DNA from: an uncultured Desulfobulbaceae bacterium
GTDB lineage: Bacteria; Desulfobacterota; Desulfobulbia; Desulfobulbales; Desulfocapsaceae
Assembly (NCBI GenBank): GCA_903887485.1
Contig: CAISPV010000055.1
Coordinates: 1-47,376, forward strand
Reading direction: 5' to 3'
DNA length: 47,376 bases
The notes under the pieces were generated by a model, which made no database searches, was not told the origin of the DNA, and saw nothing but the letters and a program-made list of their open reading frames with translations. Both the position numbers and the translations under genes were made by a program. Positions 36,992-46,170 of this stretch are shown here, one piece after another (position 1 is the first letter of the stretch; each line of letters opens with the position of its first letter).

Positions 36992-37167
36992 GCAGAGCCT
37001 CTTGCAAAACTCTTCCAGATATGTCCCCCCTCCCTTGACGGGAGGGGGTTAGGGGGAGGGTGAAGCATGCAACATGATAATTTCATGGCTACTTCCCCCC
37101 CACCCTAACCCTCCCCCTCCAGAGGGGAGGGAATTTAATGGTACTTTACTTTTGCAAGATCCTCTGC
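36992..37167. repeat. MITE-like element with terminal inverted repeats
   Basis: Left end GCAGAGCCTCTTGCAAAA (36992-37009) and right end at 37150-37167 (complement GCAGAGGATCTTGCAAAA) form 18-bp terminal inverted repeats with two mismatches. The core is two large G/C-rich blocks in inverted orientation (37025-37062 and 37100-37132), themselves palindromic. Two potential G-quadruplexes lie in it: plus strand 37040-37060 and minus strand 37095-37117. No coding capacity; 176 bases in total. Confidence 0.72.
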
Positions 37168-37246
37168 GGCGTGAGGATTCAGAACGTATCCTGCGCACCA
37201 TTGCCGATTTCTCCCCTTGGCAGCCATCTGTTAGAATGAACCAATC

Positions 37247-38065
37247 ATGACTGAGATCAAAAATCCCCTGGAAATATACAAGGCCCTGCCTCAAACAAAC
37301 TGCGGCCACTGTGGCGTCCCTTCCTGTATGGCCTTTGCCGCCTCACTGCTGCAAGGCCTGAAGACCTTAAACGGCTGCCCCTATCTGGAAAAGATCATCA
37401 TTGAGCAGTTAAGCCCCAGGATTATCCGACGACGATCCATGGATGATGATCACATGGAGGTGATCAGGCAACTGCAACAGCAGGTACAGCTTCTTGATTT
37501 TGTCGAGGTTGCCCCGAGAATCGGGGCGCAATTGATCAACGGGAAGCTGGCGATCAACTGCCTGAGCCGCGATTTTTTTATTGATCAGAACGGAGAGATG
37601 ACTTCTGCCTGCCATGTCAATCACTGGCTCTTTGTTCCCCTGCTGCATTATATTATAGAATGCCAAGGCGCAGAACAGCGTAACGATTGGGTTCCCTTTG
37701 GGGAGCTGCCCGGCGCTGGGCAATGGAGCCAGTATTTCTCCCATCGCTGCGAACAAGCGTTGCGGCAACTGGCAGATGCCCACCGGGAGCTGGTCTTTGA
37801 GATGTTCTTACTTTTCGGGGCGCAATCGGTGACGGCAACCGGCGGCGCCGATCATTCCCTGGTTGTCATGCCCCTGCCCAAAGTGCCGTTTCTCATCAAT
37901 TATTGGCAGCCCGATGACGGCTTCCCTTCAGAACTGAACATCCTTTTGGACCGATCTGCCGGGCAGAATATTAACGCCCACTCCATCACCCTGCTTGCCC
38001 GTGGCATCGTCGAGATGTTTCGTCAGCTTATCGTCTCGCATAGCAGAGACGGTAAGTTGTTTTAA
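37247..38065 (+). CDS. 4Fe-4S cluster domain plus DUF3786 protein
   Basis: 272 residues. The N-terminus carries a four-cysteine cluster, Cys19-Cys22-Cys27-Cys44 (NCGHCGVPSC...GCP), of the type in PF04060, found in RnfB and corrinoid/CO-dehydrogenase proteins, and probably binds a 4Fe-4S cluster. A globular domain of DUF3786 type (about 85-265) follows. The family is mostly found in anaerobes and often lies near corrinoid or acetyl-CoA pathway genes; here the context is not informative. Function unknown. Confidence 0.8.
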   Translation: MTEIKNPLEIYKALPQTNCGHCGVPSCMAFAASLLQGLKTLNGCPYLEKIIIEQLSPRIIRRRSMDDDHMEVIRQLQQQVQLLDFVEVAPRIGAQLINGKLAINCLSRDFFIDQNGEMTSACHVNHWLFVPLLHYIIECQGAEQRNDWVPFGELPGAGQWSQYFSHRCEQALRQLADAHRELVFEMFLLFGAQSVTATGGADHSLVVMPLPKVPFLINYWQPDDGFPSELNILLDRSAGQNINAHSITLLARGIVEMFRQLIVSHSRDGKLF

Positions 38066-38083
38066 GGGTGGTGTTTCAGCAAT

Positions 38084-38112
38084 TTGACAGGAGTATGAGC
38101 GTGCGATAGGAT
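38084..38112 (+). promoter_or_regulatory. Sigma-70 promoter of the PhnD-like/hybrid kinase operon
   Basis: TTGACA (38084-38089), a 17-base spacer and TAGGAT (38107-38112). A perfect -35, four of six matches at -10 and ideal spacing. It lies 117 bases before the lipoprotein start. The best-formed promoter in the window. Confidence 0.82.
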
Positions 38113-38228
38113 TAATTTGGCGATTAGGAAGTGAAATGCACATAAAATGTGTCAATCTTCCAATATGCCTGCATGTGATAAAGATCATGAAGAATAGTGC
38201 AGCATCACTACGTCAACAGGGAGATCAC

Positions 38229-39173
38229 ATGATAGACGGGCATTCCGGAAAATCCACCGCATTCATCAAGGCAAACCTGCCTTCCCTGACCATCTGGCTT
38301 GCCGTTTTCTTGCTGCCGTTTTTTCTTTTCGCCTGTGACTCCCGGAAGAAAGAGAGCTACACCCCAGTTTATGCAACCGCGCCAGCCGGCAAACAGGCTG
38401 TCCTGGTCTTTGGGGTTCTTCCGTTCCACAACCCCCAGCATCTTTATGAAATTTACAATCCTCTGGTCGAGTATCTGAACCGGAATCTTCCCGGCATCAC
38501 CATCACTTTTGAGGCTTCGCGTTCTTATGAGGAGTTTGAGAAAAAACTGGACAGCCGTCACTTCGCCTTCGCCCTGCCCAATCCTTACCAGACCATCAAC
38601 TCTCTGCAGCACGGTTACCACGTCTTTGCCAAGATGGGCGAGGATGACAAGTTCCGAGGCCTCATCATCGTCAGAAAGGACAGTGGCATCAAAACGGTTG
38701 ACGATCTGAAGGGAAAGATCGTCAGCTTTCCTGCCCCCACCGCCCTGGCTGCCACTATGATGCCCCTCTACTACCTCCACACCCACGGTCTTGATGTGAA
38801 TCAAGATATCAAACGCCTTTTCTCCGGCTCCCAGGAATCGTCCCTCATGAATGTCTATCTCGGGAAAAGCGCTGCTGGTGCTACCTGGGCGCCTCCCTGG
38901 CAGACCTTTGTCGAACGAAATCCACAGATTGCCGCTGAACTTGAGGTAAAGTGGGAAACTCCACCCTTGCTTAACAATGGCCTGGTGGCCCGGGATGATG
39001 TCCCGCCGCAGGTGGTGGACAAGGTAAAAGCCCTCCTCGTGACCCTGCACACTCATGAAGAAGGACGTCAACTCCTGGCCGCTTTCCCTTTGGCGCGTTT
39101 CGAGAGTGCAACCAATGCAACCTACCAATCGGTTCGTGATTTCATGAAAAAGTATTCCGAGGTTGTCCACTGA
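38229..39173 (+). CDS. PhnD-like substrate-binding lipoprotein
   Basis: 314 residues from the ATG at 38229, which has AGGGAG upstream; longer in-frame starts lie at 38136 and 38220. Lipoprotein signal peptide with lipobox LFAC (Cys36). The periplasmic binding-protein type 2 domain follows, with the phosphate/phosphite/phosphonate (PhnD) family pattern GVLPFHNPQHLYEIYNPLVEYL and IVRKDSGIKTVDDLKGK. No PhnC/E permease or ATPase gene is nearby. The stop lies one base before the ATG of a hybrid sensor kinase, suggesting a ligand receptor for that kinase. Ligand unknown. Confidence 0.88.
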   Translation: MIDGHSGKSTAFIKANLPSLTIWLAVFLLPFFLFACDSRKKESYTPVYATAPAGKQAVLVFGVLPFHNPQHLYEIYNPLVEYLNRNLPGITITFEASRSYEEFEKKLDSRHFAFALPNPYQTINSLQHGYHVFAKMGEDDKFRGLIIVRKDSGIKTVDDLKGKIVSFPAPTALAATMMPLYYLHTHGLDVNQDIKRLFSGSQESSLMNVYLGKSAAGATWAPPWQTFVERNPQIAAELEVKWETPPLLNNGLVARDDVPPQVVDKVKALLVTLHTHEEGRQLLAAFPLARFESATNATYQSVRDFMKKYSEVVH

Positions 39174-39174
39174 T

Positions 39175-42100
39175 ATGAGAAACAGAATGGCATCACTGCG
39201 CAAGATTATAAACGGGATCTGGCCCTCGAAGATCCGAACCCAGCTGATCTGTGGGGTGGCCCTTGTTAACCTGCTGCTGATGAGCTTCTTTGTCTTTGAT
39301 CTGGTCGGGCGGCAACGGGATTTCCTGGGACAGCAAAGCCTGGAACAGACAACTAGCCGGGCCGAGTCCCTGGCCATCAACAGCAGTTCCTGGGTCTTGG
39401 CCAATGATGTGATGGGGCTGGAGGAGATCGTTCTTTCTATCGGCAAGTATCCCGGCCTACGCTATGCCATGGTCATTGACAGCGACGGCCAGGTGCTGGC
39501 CCACACCGACAGATCTCACCTCGGACAGCACCTGACCGACGAGAAAAGCCGCGTACTTCTTGGTGTCGAGCCAAAATTACAGATTATCCATAGCGATCGG
39601 GATCTCCTCGACATTGCCGCTCCCGTCCTGACCAGCACCGGCAAAATGATCGGCTGGGCGCGCATAGCCATGGACCAGAAGAAAATTGAGGATAATCTTG
39701 AGATCATTTCCCGCAACGGCATCCTTTACACCCTGATGGCCATTGTTGCGGGCTCACTTCTGGCCATACTCCTCGGCAACCGTTTAACCTCGGGTCTCAA
39801 CAGACTGCTCATTGTTGCCAATCAGGTCCGGGATGGCCGCCGGGATCTACGGATGGAAATATCCCGCCATGATGAAATCGCTCTTCTCGGGGAAGGATTC
39901 AATAAGATGCTTGAGGCGATCGTTGCCAATGAACATCTCATCCTCCTTAATCAACTGCGCCTTGAAAGCCTCGCCAATATCTTCGAGTTCCAGGCCGTAA
40001 ATGAACAGGAACTGCTGGATTATGCCCTGGAACAGTCGCTCAGCCTCACTGACAGCAAGATCGGCTATATCTGTTACTACGATGAGGAAAAGCAAGAGTT
40101 TACCTTCAACAGCTGGTCCAGGGAAGCGATGAAGGAGTGTGCTATTGTCGGGCCGCCAACCCGCTTTCAGCTCGACAAAACCGGCCTGTGGGGAGAAGCG
40201 GTGCGGCAACGGGGACCAATTCTTGTCAATAACTTTCAGGCCGAAAATCCCTTGAAAAAGGGATGCCCCCAAGGTCATGTCGCCTTCCATAACTACCTGA
40301 CTATTCCGGTTTTCCAGGAGAAGCGCATTGTTGCCGTGGTCGGCGTGGCCAACAAGGAAGAGGACTACAACCAGGGGGATATCACCAGGCTCACCCTGTT
40401 AATGGACGCAGCATGGAAGCTTGTTGAACGCAGGCACGCCGAGGAGGCCCTGCAAGAAAACCGCACCATGCTCCAGCAGATCCTGGACACCATCCCCCAG
40501 GCCATCTTCTGGAAGGATAGCGCCCTCTCCTATCTGGGCTGCAACCGGATTTTCGCTCAAGCCGCCGGTCTGGATGATTCCGGGCAGATCCAGGGCCAGA
40601 CCGATTTCGACCTGCCCTGGCCAAAGGAGGAGGCCGAGGCCTATCGAACCGATGACAGGGAGGTGATCGATGACAAACAGATAAAAAGGCATATCATTGA
40701 ACCGCTGCAGCAGGCGGATGGAAGCAGGATCTGGATCGACACCACCAAGGTGCCGCTGCGGGACGGAGAGGGAAAGGTCTATGGCGTCCTTGGAATTTTT
40801 GAGGATATCACCGAGCGCAAGAAGGTGGAGCAGGCCCTGGAGCAGGCGGCCAGGGAATGGTCTGCCGCCATGGACGCCTCTGATGATGTTATCTATCTAC
40901 TGAACCTCCAGCGCCATGTCGTCCGGGCAAACAAGGCCTTTTATCTGGCCACAGGCACCACCCCGGAAACCGCCATCGGCCGGCATATTGTCGAGATTAT
41001 TCATCCCCATGGAGAGGTAATACCCTGCCCCGTATGTCGTGCGCAGGAAGAGAAACGTGACCTGCAGATTGTCATGGAAGCGGAGCGTCTTGATAATCCT
41101 GTCGCCCGGCCGCTCGAAATCACCGTGAAAATAGTCCGCGACCAGGAAAAGCGGCCCATCAGCATTCTCATGACCCTTCATGATCTCAGCGCCTCCCGCA
41201 AAGAAATGGAGGAAAAGACAATCCTGGAAAGACAGCTGCATCAAGCCCAGAAGATGGAGTTGGTTGGGCGCCTGGCGGGTGGCGTGGCGCACGATTTCAA
41301 CAACATGCTGGGTGTGATTATCGGCTACACCGAAATTGCCATGGACCAGGTGGACCCAGCCCAGCCGCTCTATGATTCCCTTGCTGAAATCTACACGGCG
41401 GCCCAGCGCTCTGCCGACCTTACCCGCCAACTGCTGGCCTTTGCCCGCAAGCAGACGGTTGAGCCCAAGGTTTTGAACCTGAACGAGACCGTGGCCGGAA
41501 TGCTCAACATGCTCCGTCGGCTTATCGGTGAACATATTCTTCTTAACTGGCAGCCGGGAGCGAATCTGTGGTTGATCAAGATGGATCCTTCCCAGATCGA
41601 TCAGATCCTCGCCAACCTGTGCATCAACGCCCGGGATGCCATCGCCGAGGTCGGCAAGCTCACCATCGAGACGGGAAACCGTATCTTCGACGATGCCTAC
41701 TGCGCCACCCACCCAGGTTCTGTGCCTGGAGAGTATGTGCAGCTCACCGTGAGCGACAGCGGCTGCGGCATGGATAAGGCAACGCTGGCCCAGGTCTTCG
41801 AACCGTTCTTCACAACGAAAGGTGTCGGCGAGGGAACCGGCCTTGGCCTGGCCACGGTGTACGGCGCTATCAAGCAGAACAACGGCTTCATCAACGTCTA
41901 CAGCGAACCGGGCCAGGGAACGACGTTCACGATCTATCTGCCCCGGCACAGAGGGCAAGCCGAGCAGGCGCGGACAGAAGGTGTAACGGAACCATCCACG
42001 GGCGGTCAGGAGACTATCCTGCTGGTGGAGGACGAACCGGCCATCCTGCAAATGACCAGGATAATGCTTGAAGGGCTGGGCTACATCGTACTGGCGGCAA

Positions 42101-42375
42101 ACACCCCGGCTGAGGCCATTCGCCTGGCCCATGAGCACGCCGGGAAGATCCGCCTGCTCATGACCGACGTGGTCATGCCCGAGACAAACGGTCGAGACCT
42201 GGCCGAAAAGCTGCTGTCCCTCCATCCGCATCTCAAAAGCCTGTTCATGTCGGGATATACGGCCGACATCATCGGCCATCATGGCATATTGGACGAAGGG
42301 GCGCACTTTATCCAGAAACCTTTCTCAACGAATGAACTGGCCATCAAGGTGCGGGAAGCTCTGGACAGTGAATAG
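39175..42375 (+). CDS. Hybrid sensor histidine kinase with GAF and PAS domains
   Basis: 1066 residues from the ATG at 39175. Two membrane helices (about 24-46 and 185-205) enclose a periplasmic sensor region. Then come HAMP (about 205-260), GAF (270-430), two PAS segments (about 440-560 and 565-685), a HisKA domain with His706 in GGVAHDFNN, and HATPase_c (about 770-930; FEPFFTTK and GTGLGLATVYG). A C-terminal receiver has the phospho-acceptor Asp in LLMTDVVMPETNG. There is no output domain, so phosphate is probably passed to an unlinked regulator, or the receiver tunes the kinase. The start sits next to the lipoprotein stop. Confidence 0.92.
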   Translation: MRNRMASLRKIINGIWPSKIRTQLICGVALVNLLLMSFFVFDLVGRQRDFLGQQSLEQTTSRAESLAINSSSWVLANDVMGLEEIVLSIGKYPGLRYAMVIDSDGQVLAHTDRSHLGQHLTDEKSRVLLGVEPKLQIIHSDRDLLDIAAPVLTSTGKMIGWARIAMDQKKIEDNLEIISRNGILYTLMAIVAGSLLAILLGNRLTSGLNRLLIVANQVRDGRRDLRMEISRHDEIALLGEGFNKMLEAIVANEHLILLNQLRLESLANIFEFQAVNEQELLDYALEQSLSLTDSKIGYICYYDEEKQEFTFNSWSREAMKECAIVGPPTRFQLDKTGLWGEAVRQRGPILVNNFQAENPLKKGCPQGHVAFHNYLTIPVFQEKRIVAVVGVANKEEDYNQGDITRLTLLMDAAWKLVERRHAEEALQENRTMLQQILDTIPQAIFWKDSALSYLGCNRIFAQAAGLDDSGQIQGQTDFDLPWPKEEAEAYRTDDREVIDDKQIKRHIIEPLQQADGSRIWIDTTKVPLRDGEGKVYGVLGIFEDITERKKVEQALEQAAREWSAAMDASDDVIYLLNLQRHVVRANKAFYLATGTTPETAIGRHIVEIIHPHGEVIPCPVCRAQEEKRDLQIVMEAERLDNPVARPLEITVKIVRDQEKRPISILMTLHDLSASRKEMEEKTILERQLHQAQKMELVGRLAGGVAHDFNNMLGVIIGYTEIAMDQVDPAQPLYDSLAEIYTAAQRSADLTRQLLAFARKQTVEPKVLNLNETVAGMLNMLRRLIGEHILLNWQPGANLWLIKMDPSQIDQILANLCINARDAIAEVGKLTIETGNRIFDDAYCATHPGSVPGEYVQLTVSDSGCGMDKATLAQVFEPFFTTKGVGEGTGLGLATVYGAIKQNNGFINVYSEPGQGTTFTIYLPRHRGQAEQARTEGVTEPSTGGQETILLVEDEPAILQMTRIMLEGLGYIVLAANTPAEAIRLAHEHAGKIRLLMTDVVMPETNGRDLAEKLLSLHPHLKSLFMSGYTADIIGHHGILDEGAHFIQKPFSTNELAIKVREALDSE

Positions 42376-42785
42376 GAAGAAGGAAAGCGAGGGCGGGATA
42401 TTTATACTTGAACCTAAAAACGTCAGTTGAAGAAGATTTGTTTTCGTGCAGCATGCCTCAATAATGATAAATATCCATCTTTTTCATCTGTCGAGGTGTT
42501 CACCAAATGGGTGAGCAACAATCCCTAATGTTTCCAGCCGATTCCAAGGGTGTCGGCATTTCCAGCTTATTTTTCCCGACAGGCATTCCGTTGCCTTTGG
42601 GGGGGAAATGCATCGACAATACAATTTTTCCCCACCCTTTTGACAGGGTAACTGCCGTTTTCAAGATTAAGCCGCTGTAAAAAAATAATATGGCTGTTGA
42701 GTTGGTTGGAGCGGCATAAGGAGCCGTAACGAAATAGATATAAATGGCCATGTTATTTCGTAACGGCTCCTAATGTTTCATCAAT
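42376..42785. other. Intergenic region between the hybrid kinase and kdpE
   Basis: 410 bases between convergent genes. The right third is hairpin repeat copy 5. An 83-codon minus-strand frame (42500-42751) runs through the repeat and has no recognisable domain, so I do not call it a gene. No terminator with a T-run was found for either neighbour. Confidence 0.5.
42661..42773. repeat. GCCGTWACG hairpin repeat, copy 5
   Basis: AGGAGCCGTAACGAAATA (42719-42736) pairs with TATTTCGTAACGGCTCCT (42754-42771) with one mismatch, loop 17 bases. The preceding GCGGCATA is shared with copy 3. The left tail, read on the minus strand (TATGCCGCTCC, then ATATTATTTTTTTACAGCGG), aligns loosely with the tail of copy 1. 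It begins 12 bases after the kdpE stop and would be transcribed with it. Confidence 0.72.
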
Positions 42786-43478
42786 TCATGATTGCCCTTT
42801 AAAGCGATATCCCACTCCTGATTCGGTTACAATATAGCAAGGTCGCGAGGCATCTTTTTCAAGTTTATGACGGAGATTGCTGACATTGACCCGCAGGATA
42901 TGGGGCTGTTCCAGATAGGCAGAGCCCCATATCTGTTTGAGAATCTGACGGTGCGTCAGCACCTTTCCGGCATTGGTGACCAATAGTCGCAATAGGTCAT
43001 ATTCCGTGGGGGTCAATGATATTTCTTCGCCTCGCATCAGCACCCGCCGCCGGGCCAGATCCACTTCCAGTTCATCGATTCGATAGACAGGCTCCGGAGC
43101 CTGTTGCAAGGAACGCCGTAATGCAACCCGGATGCGTGCCAGCAGCTCACCGACGCCGAAGGGCTTGGTCAGGTAGTCATCGGCACCTGCGTCCAAGGCC
43201 TTGACCTTGTCGTCTTCCCGGTCGCGTACGGAGAGAACGATAATCGGTACCTGCGACCACTGCCGTATCCGGCCAATCACCTCCACCCCGTCCATGTCCG
43301 GCAGTCCCAGATCCAGCAGGATGAGCTCCGGCTTCGTGTTCACGGCCGCCGCCAGCGCGGCACGGCCGTTTTCGGCCTGATACAGGGAAAATTCGCCGTT
43401 GTCGAGCGCTGTATGCAGGAAACGCTGGATCGCCGGCTCGTCATCAACAATGAGTATGCGTGGCAGATTATTTCCCAT
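42786..43478 (-). CDS. kdpE: KDP operon response regulator KdpE
   Basis: 230 residues from the ATG at 43478 (Shine-Dalgarno AAGGAG); a longer frame to 43586 is an artefact of overlap with kdpD. Receiver domain with acceptor Asp56 in ILLDLGLPDMDG, and an OmpR-type winged helix (from about 130) with LTPTEYDLLRLLVTN. Activates kdpFABC when phosphorylated by KdpD under low potassium or osmotic stress. Start overlaps the kdpD end by 11 bases. Confidence 0.95.
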   Translation of the reverse strand: MGNNLPRILIVDDEPAIQRFLHTALDNGEFSLYQAENGRAALAAAVNTKPELILLDLGLPDMDGVEVIGRIRQWSQVPIIVLSVRDREDDKVKALDAGADDYLTKPFGVGELLARIRVALRRSLQQAPEPVYRIDELEVDLARRRVLMRGEEISLTPTEYDLLRLLVTNAGKVLTHRQILKQIWGSAYLEQPHILRVNVSNLRHKLEKDASRPCYIVTESGVGYRFKGQS

Positions 43479-46170
43479 CAACACTCCTTGTTTCCTGCTC
43501 TCGTTGTAATGGCAAGCGGAGCGCGATCCGCAGTCCGCCGCCAGATCGGTTTTCAGCCCATATGATGCCACCATGGGCCTCGACAATCCCCCGGCAGATA
43601 GAAAGTCCCAAGCCAGTGCCGCCGCCTTTCCCTTCCGGGACCGGTATGCGGTAAAACTTATCGAACACCCGCTTCAGGTCGTGGTCGGGAATACCGGGGC
43701 CACGATCAAGGACCTCGATGGTCAGCCAATTCTCATCGATCCGTGCTCGTATCTCCAAGGAACTCTCCACCGGCGAATATTTCAAGGCGTTATCAAGCAG
43801 ATTGACCATGACCTGGGTCATAAGCACCATATCCATGGGAACCAATGGCAGATCGGGGGCAAGTGTCACCGTCACGCCCCTGCCATTCAGCCGCTGGTCG
43901 AGTGCGGCCAGCGAACAGCCCACCAAATCCTGCACATCGCAAAGTTCAAACTGCAATTTTAACTCGCCAGCCTCCAATCTCGTCATGTCGAGCAGGTTGC
44001 CGACAAAGCGATTCAGCCGTTCCGCTTCGTCCCAGGCGCCACTCAAAAGCTCCTGACGTTGCTTGTCACTTACCTGCAGGTTCTCGTCACGGAGGCTGCT
44101 CAAGGCGCCGATAATTGACACCAGGGGCGTCCGTAGGTCGTGGGAGATGGAGTTGAGCAGTGCCCGCTCAAGGCTCTCCCTGGCTTGCAGGATCTGGGCC
44201 TGCTCTGCCTGCAGGGAGAGATGGACCCGTTCCATGGCCAGTGAGATATGGGTGACAAAGGCGTCGAGGAGACGGCGATTTTGCGGCGAGCGATAGTCGG
44301 CAGCCTGTTCCAATTTGACCCCCAACACGCCGAGAAAAGAGGCCGTCGTATAGAGCGGCAGATAGAGAAGGGCCGCCGAACTGAGCGTCTCGGTCCCCAC
44401 TCCGGCGGGCTGCCAGTTTCGGAAGGCCCAGTCGGCCACCGCCAATTCCTTCATGTCGAGGAAGAGGTCCTGGCTGATAGCCATGATCTTCATCTGTTCC
44501 CCTTCCGGAACCAGAAGGGCAAGTTGCGCGTTCAGGGCCTCGCTGATATTTTTGAGCACGGCGTCCATGATGGCGTCCATATCGACGGCCGCAGCCAGAT
44601 CGCGGCTCAGGGCGTAGAGGCTTTCGGTCTGCACCTCGCGCTCCCGCACGACCTCCAGCCGTTCATTGGACTTTGCCACCAGGGTGCTGATGACCACCCC
44701 GACCGTGAACAGTCCCAAAAAGGTGAAAATGTACTCCGAGTCGGCAACAGAAAAAGTGAAACGGGGAGTAACAAAGAAAAAATCAAAGGCCATGACGCCT
44801 AGAGTTGAAGTAAGAATGGCAGGTTTCAGGCCAAGGCGGACGGCGGCCAGCACTACCGCCAACAGGTAGATCATGGCTGTGTTGGTCGGTGACAACAGTG
44901 GTCTCAGCAGGGTGGCGAGCACGGTTGTCGCGCTCACCAGCGCCAGGCTTGCCAGGAACCCGGACCAAGGGAGTTGCTGCTTGGCCTTGGTAATCTGGCT
45001 GCCAGGTTTTATAGGCGCCGGCTCGATGCTGACGACATGGACCTGGATGGCCCCGCTCAGGCGGATAAGCTGATCGACAATGGGAGGACGCAGAAACTCA
45101 CGCCAGCGCGGCTTGGTAGGTTTACCGACCACGATGCGGGTGACGTTATGGCGCACGGCGTAGTCGATGATCGTCTCGGCGACCTTGGCGCCGGTCACGG
45201 TCGCCACCTGGGCGCCAAGGCGTTCAGCCAGTCGCAGGTCGCGCCAGATCCGTTCCCGGTTTTCCTGCTGCTGAGCGCCAAGGCTCGGGGTCTCAATATA
45301 AATTGTAAACCAATCCGCCTTCAGCTCATCGGCTAGACGGCGGGTGGTGCGGATCAGTTTTTCGCTGAAAGGACTGCCGCTGGCGCAGACCAGAAGCCGC
45401 TCAGCCACTGGCCAGGGACCGGGGATGGACTGCGTCTCCATGTAGGCCCGCATCTCGGTGTCAACCCTTGAGGCGGCGCGCCGGAGCGACAACTCACGGA
45501 GGGCGATGAGGTTTCCGGCTTTGAAAAATTTTTCCGTGGCAAGAGCTGCCTGCTCCGGGATATAGACCTTGCCCTCGCGCAGGCGCTGCAGAAGGTCATC
45601 CGGCGGGATGTCCACCAGACGGATTTCCGCCGCCAGATCGAGCAGGCGATCGGGCACGGTCTCGCGGACAACGACGCCGGTAATCTGGGCCACGACATCG
45701 TTGAGGCTCTCAAAGTGCTGGACGTTGACCGTGGTATAGACGTCGATGCCGGCGGCCAGTAGTTCTTCAATATCCTGCCAGCGCTTTTCGTGCCGGGAGC
45801 CGGGGACATTGGTATGGGCCAGCTCGTCCACCAGCGCGATCTGCGGCTTTCGAGCCAGCACCGCATCGATATCCAGTTCCGGCAGCCGCACCCCCTGATA
45901 TTCGATGGCGGCCTTGGCCATGACCTCCAGGCCAACGAGAAGCGCATCGGTCTCGCTGCGGCCATGGGACTCCACATAGGCCGCCACTACATCCCGGCCA
46001 TCCCGCCGCCGCTGGTGGGCTGCCTCCAGCATGGTGTAGGTTTTGCCGACTCCGGGGGCGTAGCCCAGAAACAATTGCAGTCTGCCCAGCCCGCTGTTGC
46101 CAGCCTCTTCGGCATTGGCCAGTTTCAGCATGGTCTCGGGAGATGGACGGCTGTCGTTCTCAGTGTTCAT
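43468..46170 (-). CDS. kdpD: Sensor histidine kinase KdpD
   Basis: 900 residues. The N-terminal KdpD domain has a Walker A-like GYAPGVGKT (36-44) and DELAHTNVPGSRHEKRWQD. A universal stress protein-type domain follows (about 250-370), then four membrane helices near 400-500, a GAF-like region (510-640), HisKA with the phospho-acceptor His in SISHDLRTPLVS near 675, and HATPase_c (RVFDKFYRIP, GTGLGLSICRGIV). The ATG overlaps the kdpC stop (ATGA). Senses potassium and phosphorylates KdpE. Confidence 0.96.
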   Translation of the reverse strand: MNTENDSRPSPETMLKLANAEEAGNSGLGRLQLFLGYAPGVGKTYTMLEAAHQRRRDGRDVVAAYVESHGRSETDALLVGLEVMAKAAIEYQGVRLPELDIDAVLARKPQIALVDELAHTNVPGSRHEKRWQDIEELLAAGIDVYTTVNVQHFESLNDVVAQITGVVVRETVPDRLLDLAAEIRLVDIPPDDLLQRLREGKVYIPEQAALATEKFFKAGNLIALRELSLRRAASRVDTEMRAYMETQSIPGPWPVAERLLVCASGSPFSEKLIRTTRRLADELKADWFTIYIETPSLGAQQQENRERIWRDLRLAERLGAQVATVTGAKVAETIIDYAVRHNVTRIVVGKPTKPRWREFLRPPIVDQLIRLSGAIQVHVVSIEPAPIKPGSQITKAKQQLPWSGFLASLALVSATTVLATLLRPLLSPTNTAMIYLLAVVLAAVRLGLKPAILTSTLGVMAFDFFFVTPRFTFSVADSEYIFTFLGLFTVGVVISTLVAKSNERLEVVREREVQTESLYALSRDLAAAVDMDAIMDAVLKNISEALNAQLALLVPEGEQMKIMAISQDLFLDMKELAVADWAFRNWQPAGVGTETLSSAALLYLPLYTTASFLGVLGVKLEQAADYRSPQNRRLLDAFVTHISLAMERVHLSLQAEQAQILQARESLERALLNSISHDLRTPLVSIIGALSSLRDENLQVSDKQRQELLSGAWDEAERLNRFVGNLLDMTRLEAGELKLQFELCDVQDLVGCSLAALDQRLNGRGVTVTLAPDLPLVPMDMVLMTQVMVNLLDNALKYSPVESSLEIRARIDENWLTIEVLDRGPGIPDHDLKRVFDKFYRIPVPEGKGGGTGLGLSICRGIVEAHGGIIWAENRSGGGLRIALRLPLQREQETRSVDGK

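Noticed and set aside
36877-37309. Proline/glycine-rich minus-strand frames over the MITE-like element
   Set aside because: PLPSREG-type peptides are the usual translation of such GC-rich palindromic repeats, not real proteins.
40897-42306. 469-codon minus-strand frame under the hybrid kinase
   Set aside because: Shadow of the well-supported kinase gene on the plus strand; GC-rich codons often leave such open antisense frames.
42500-42751. 83-codon minus-strand frame next to kdpE
   Set aside because: It runs through hairpin repeat copy 5, starts inside the repeat and shows no domain; more likely an artefact of the repeat.
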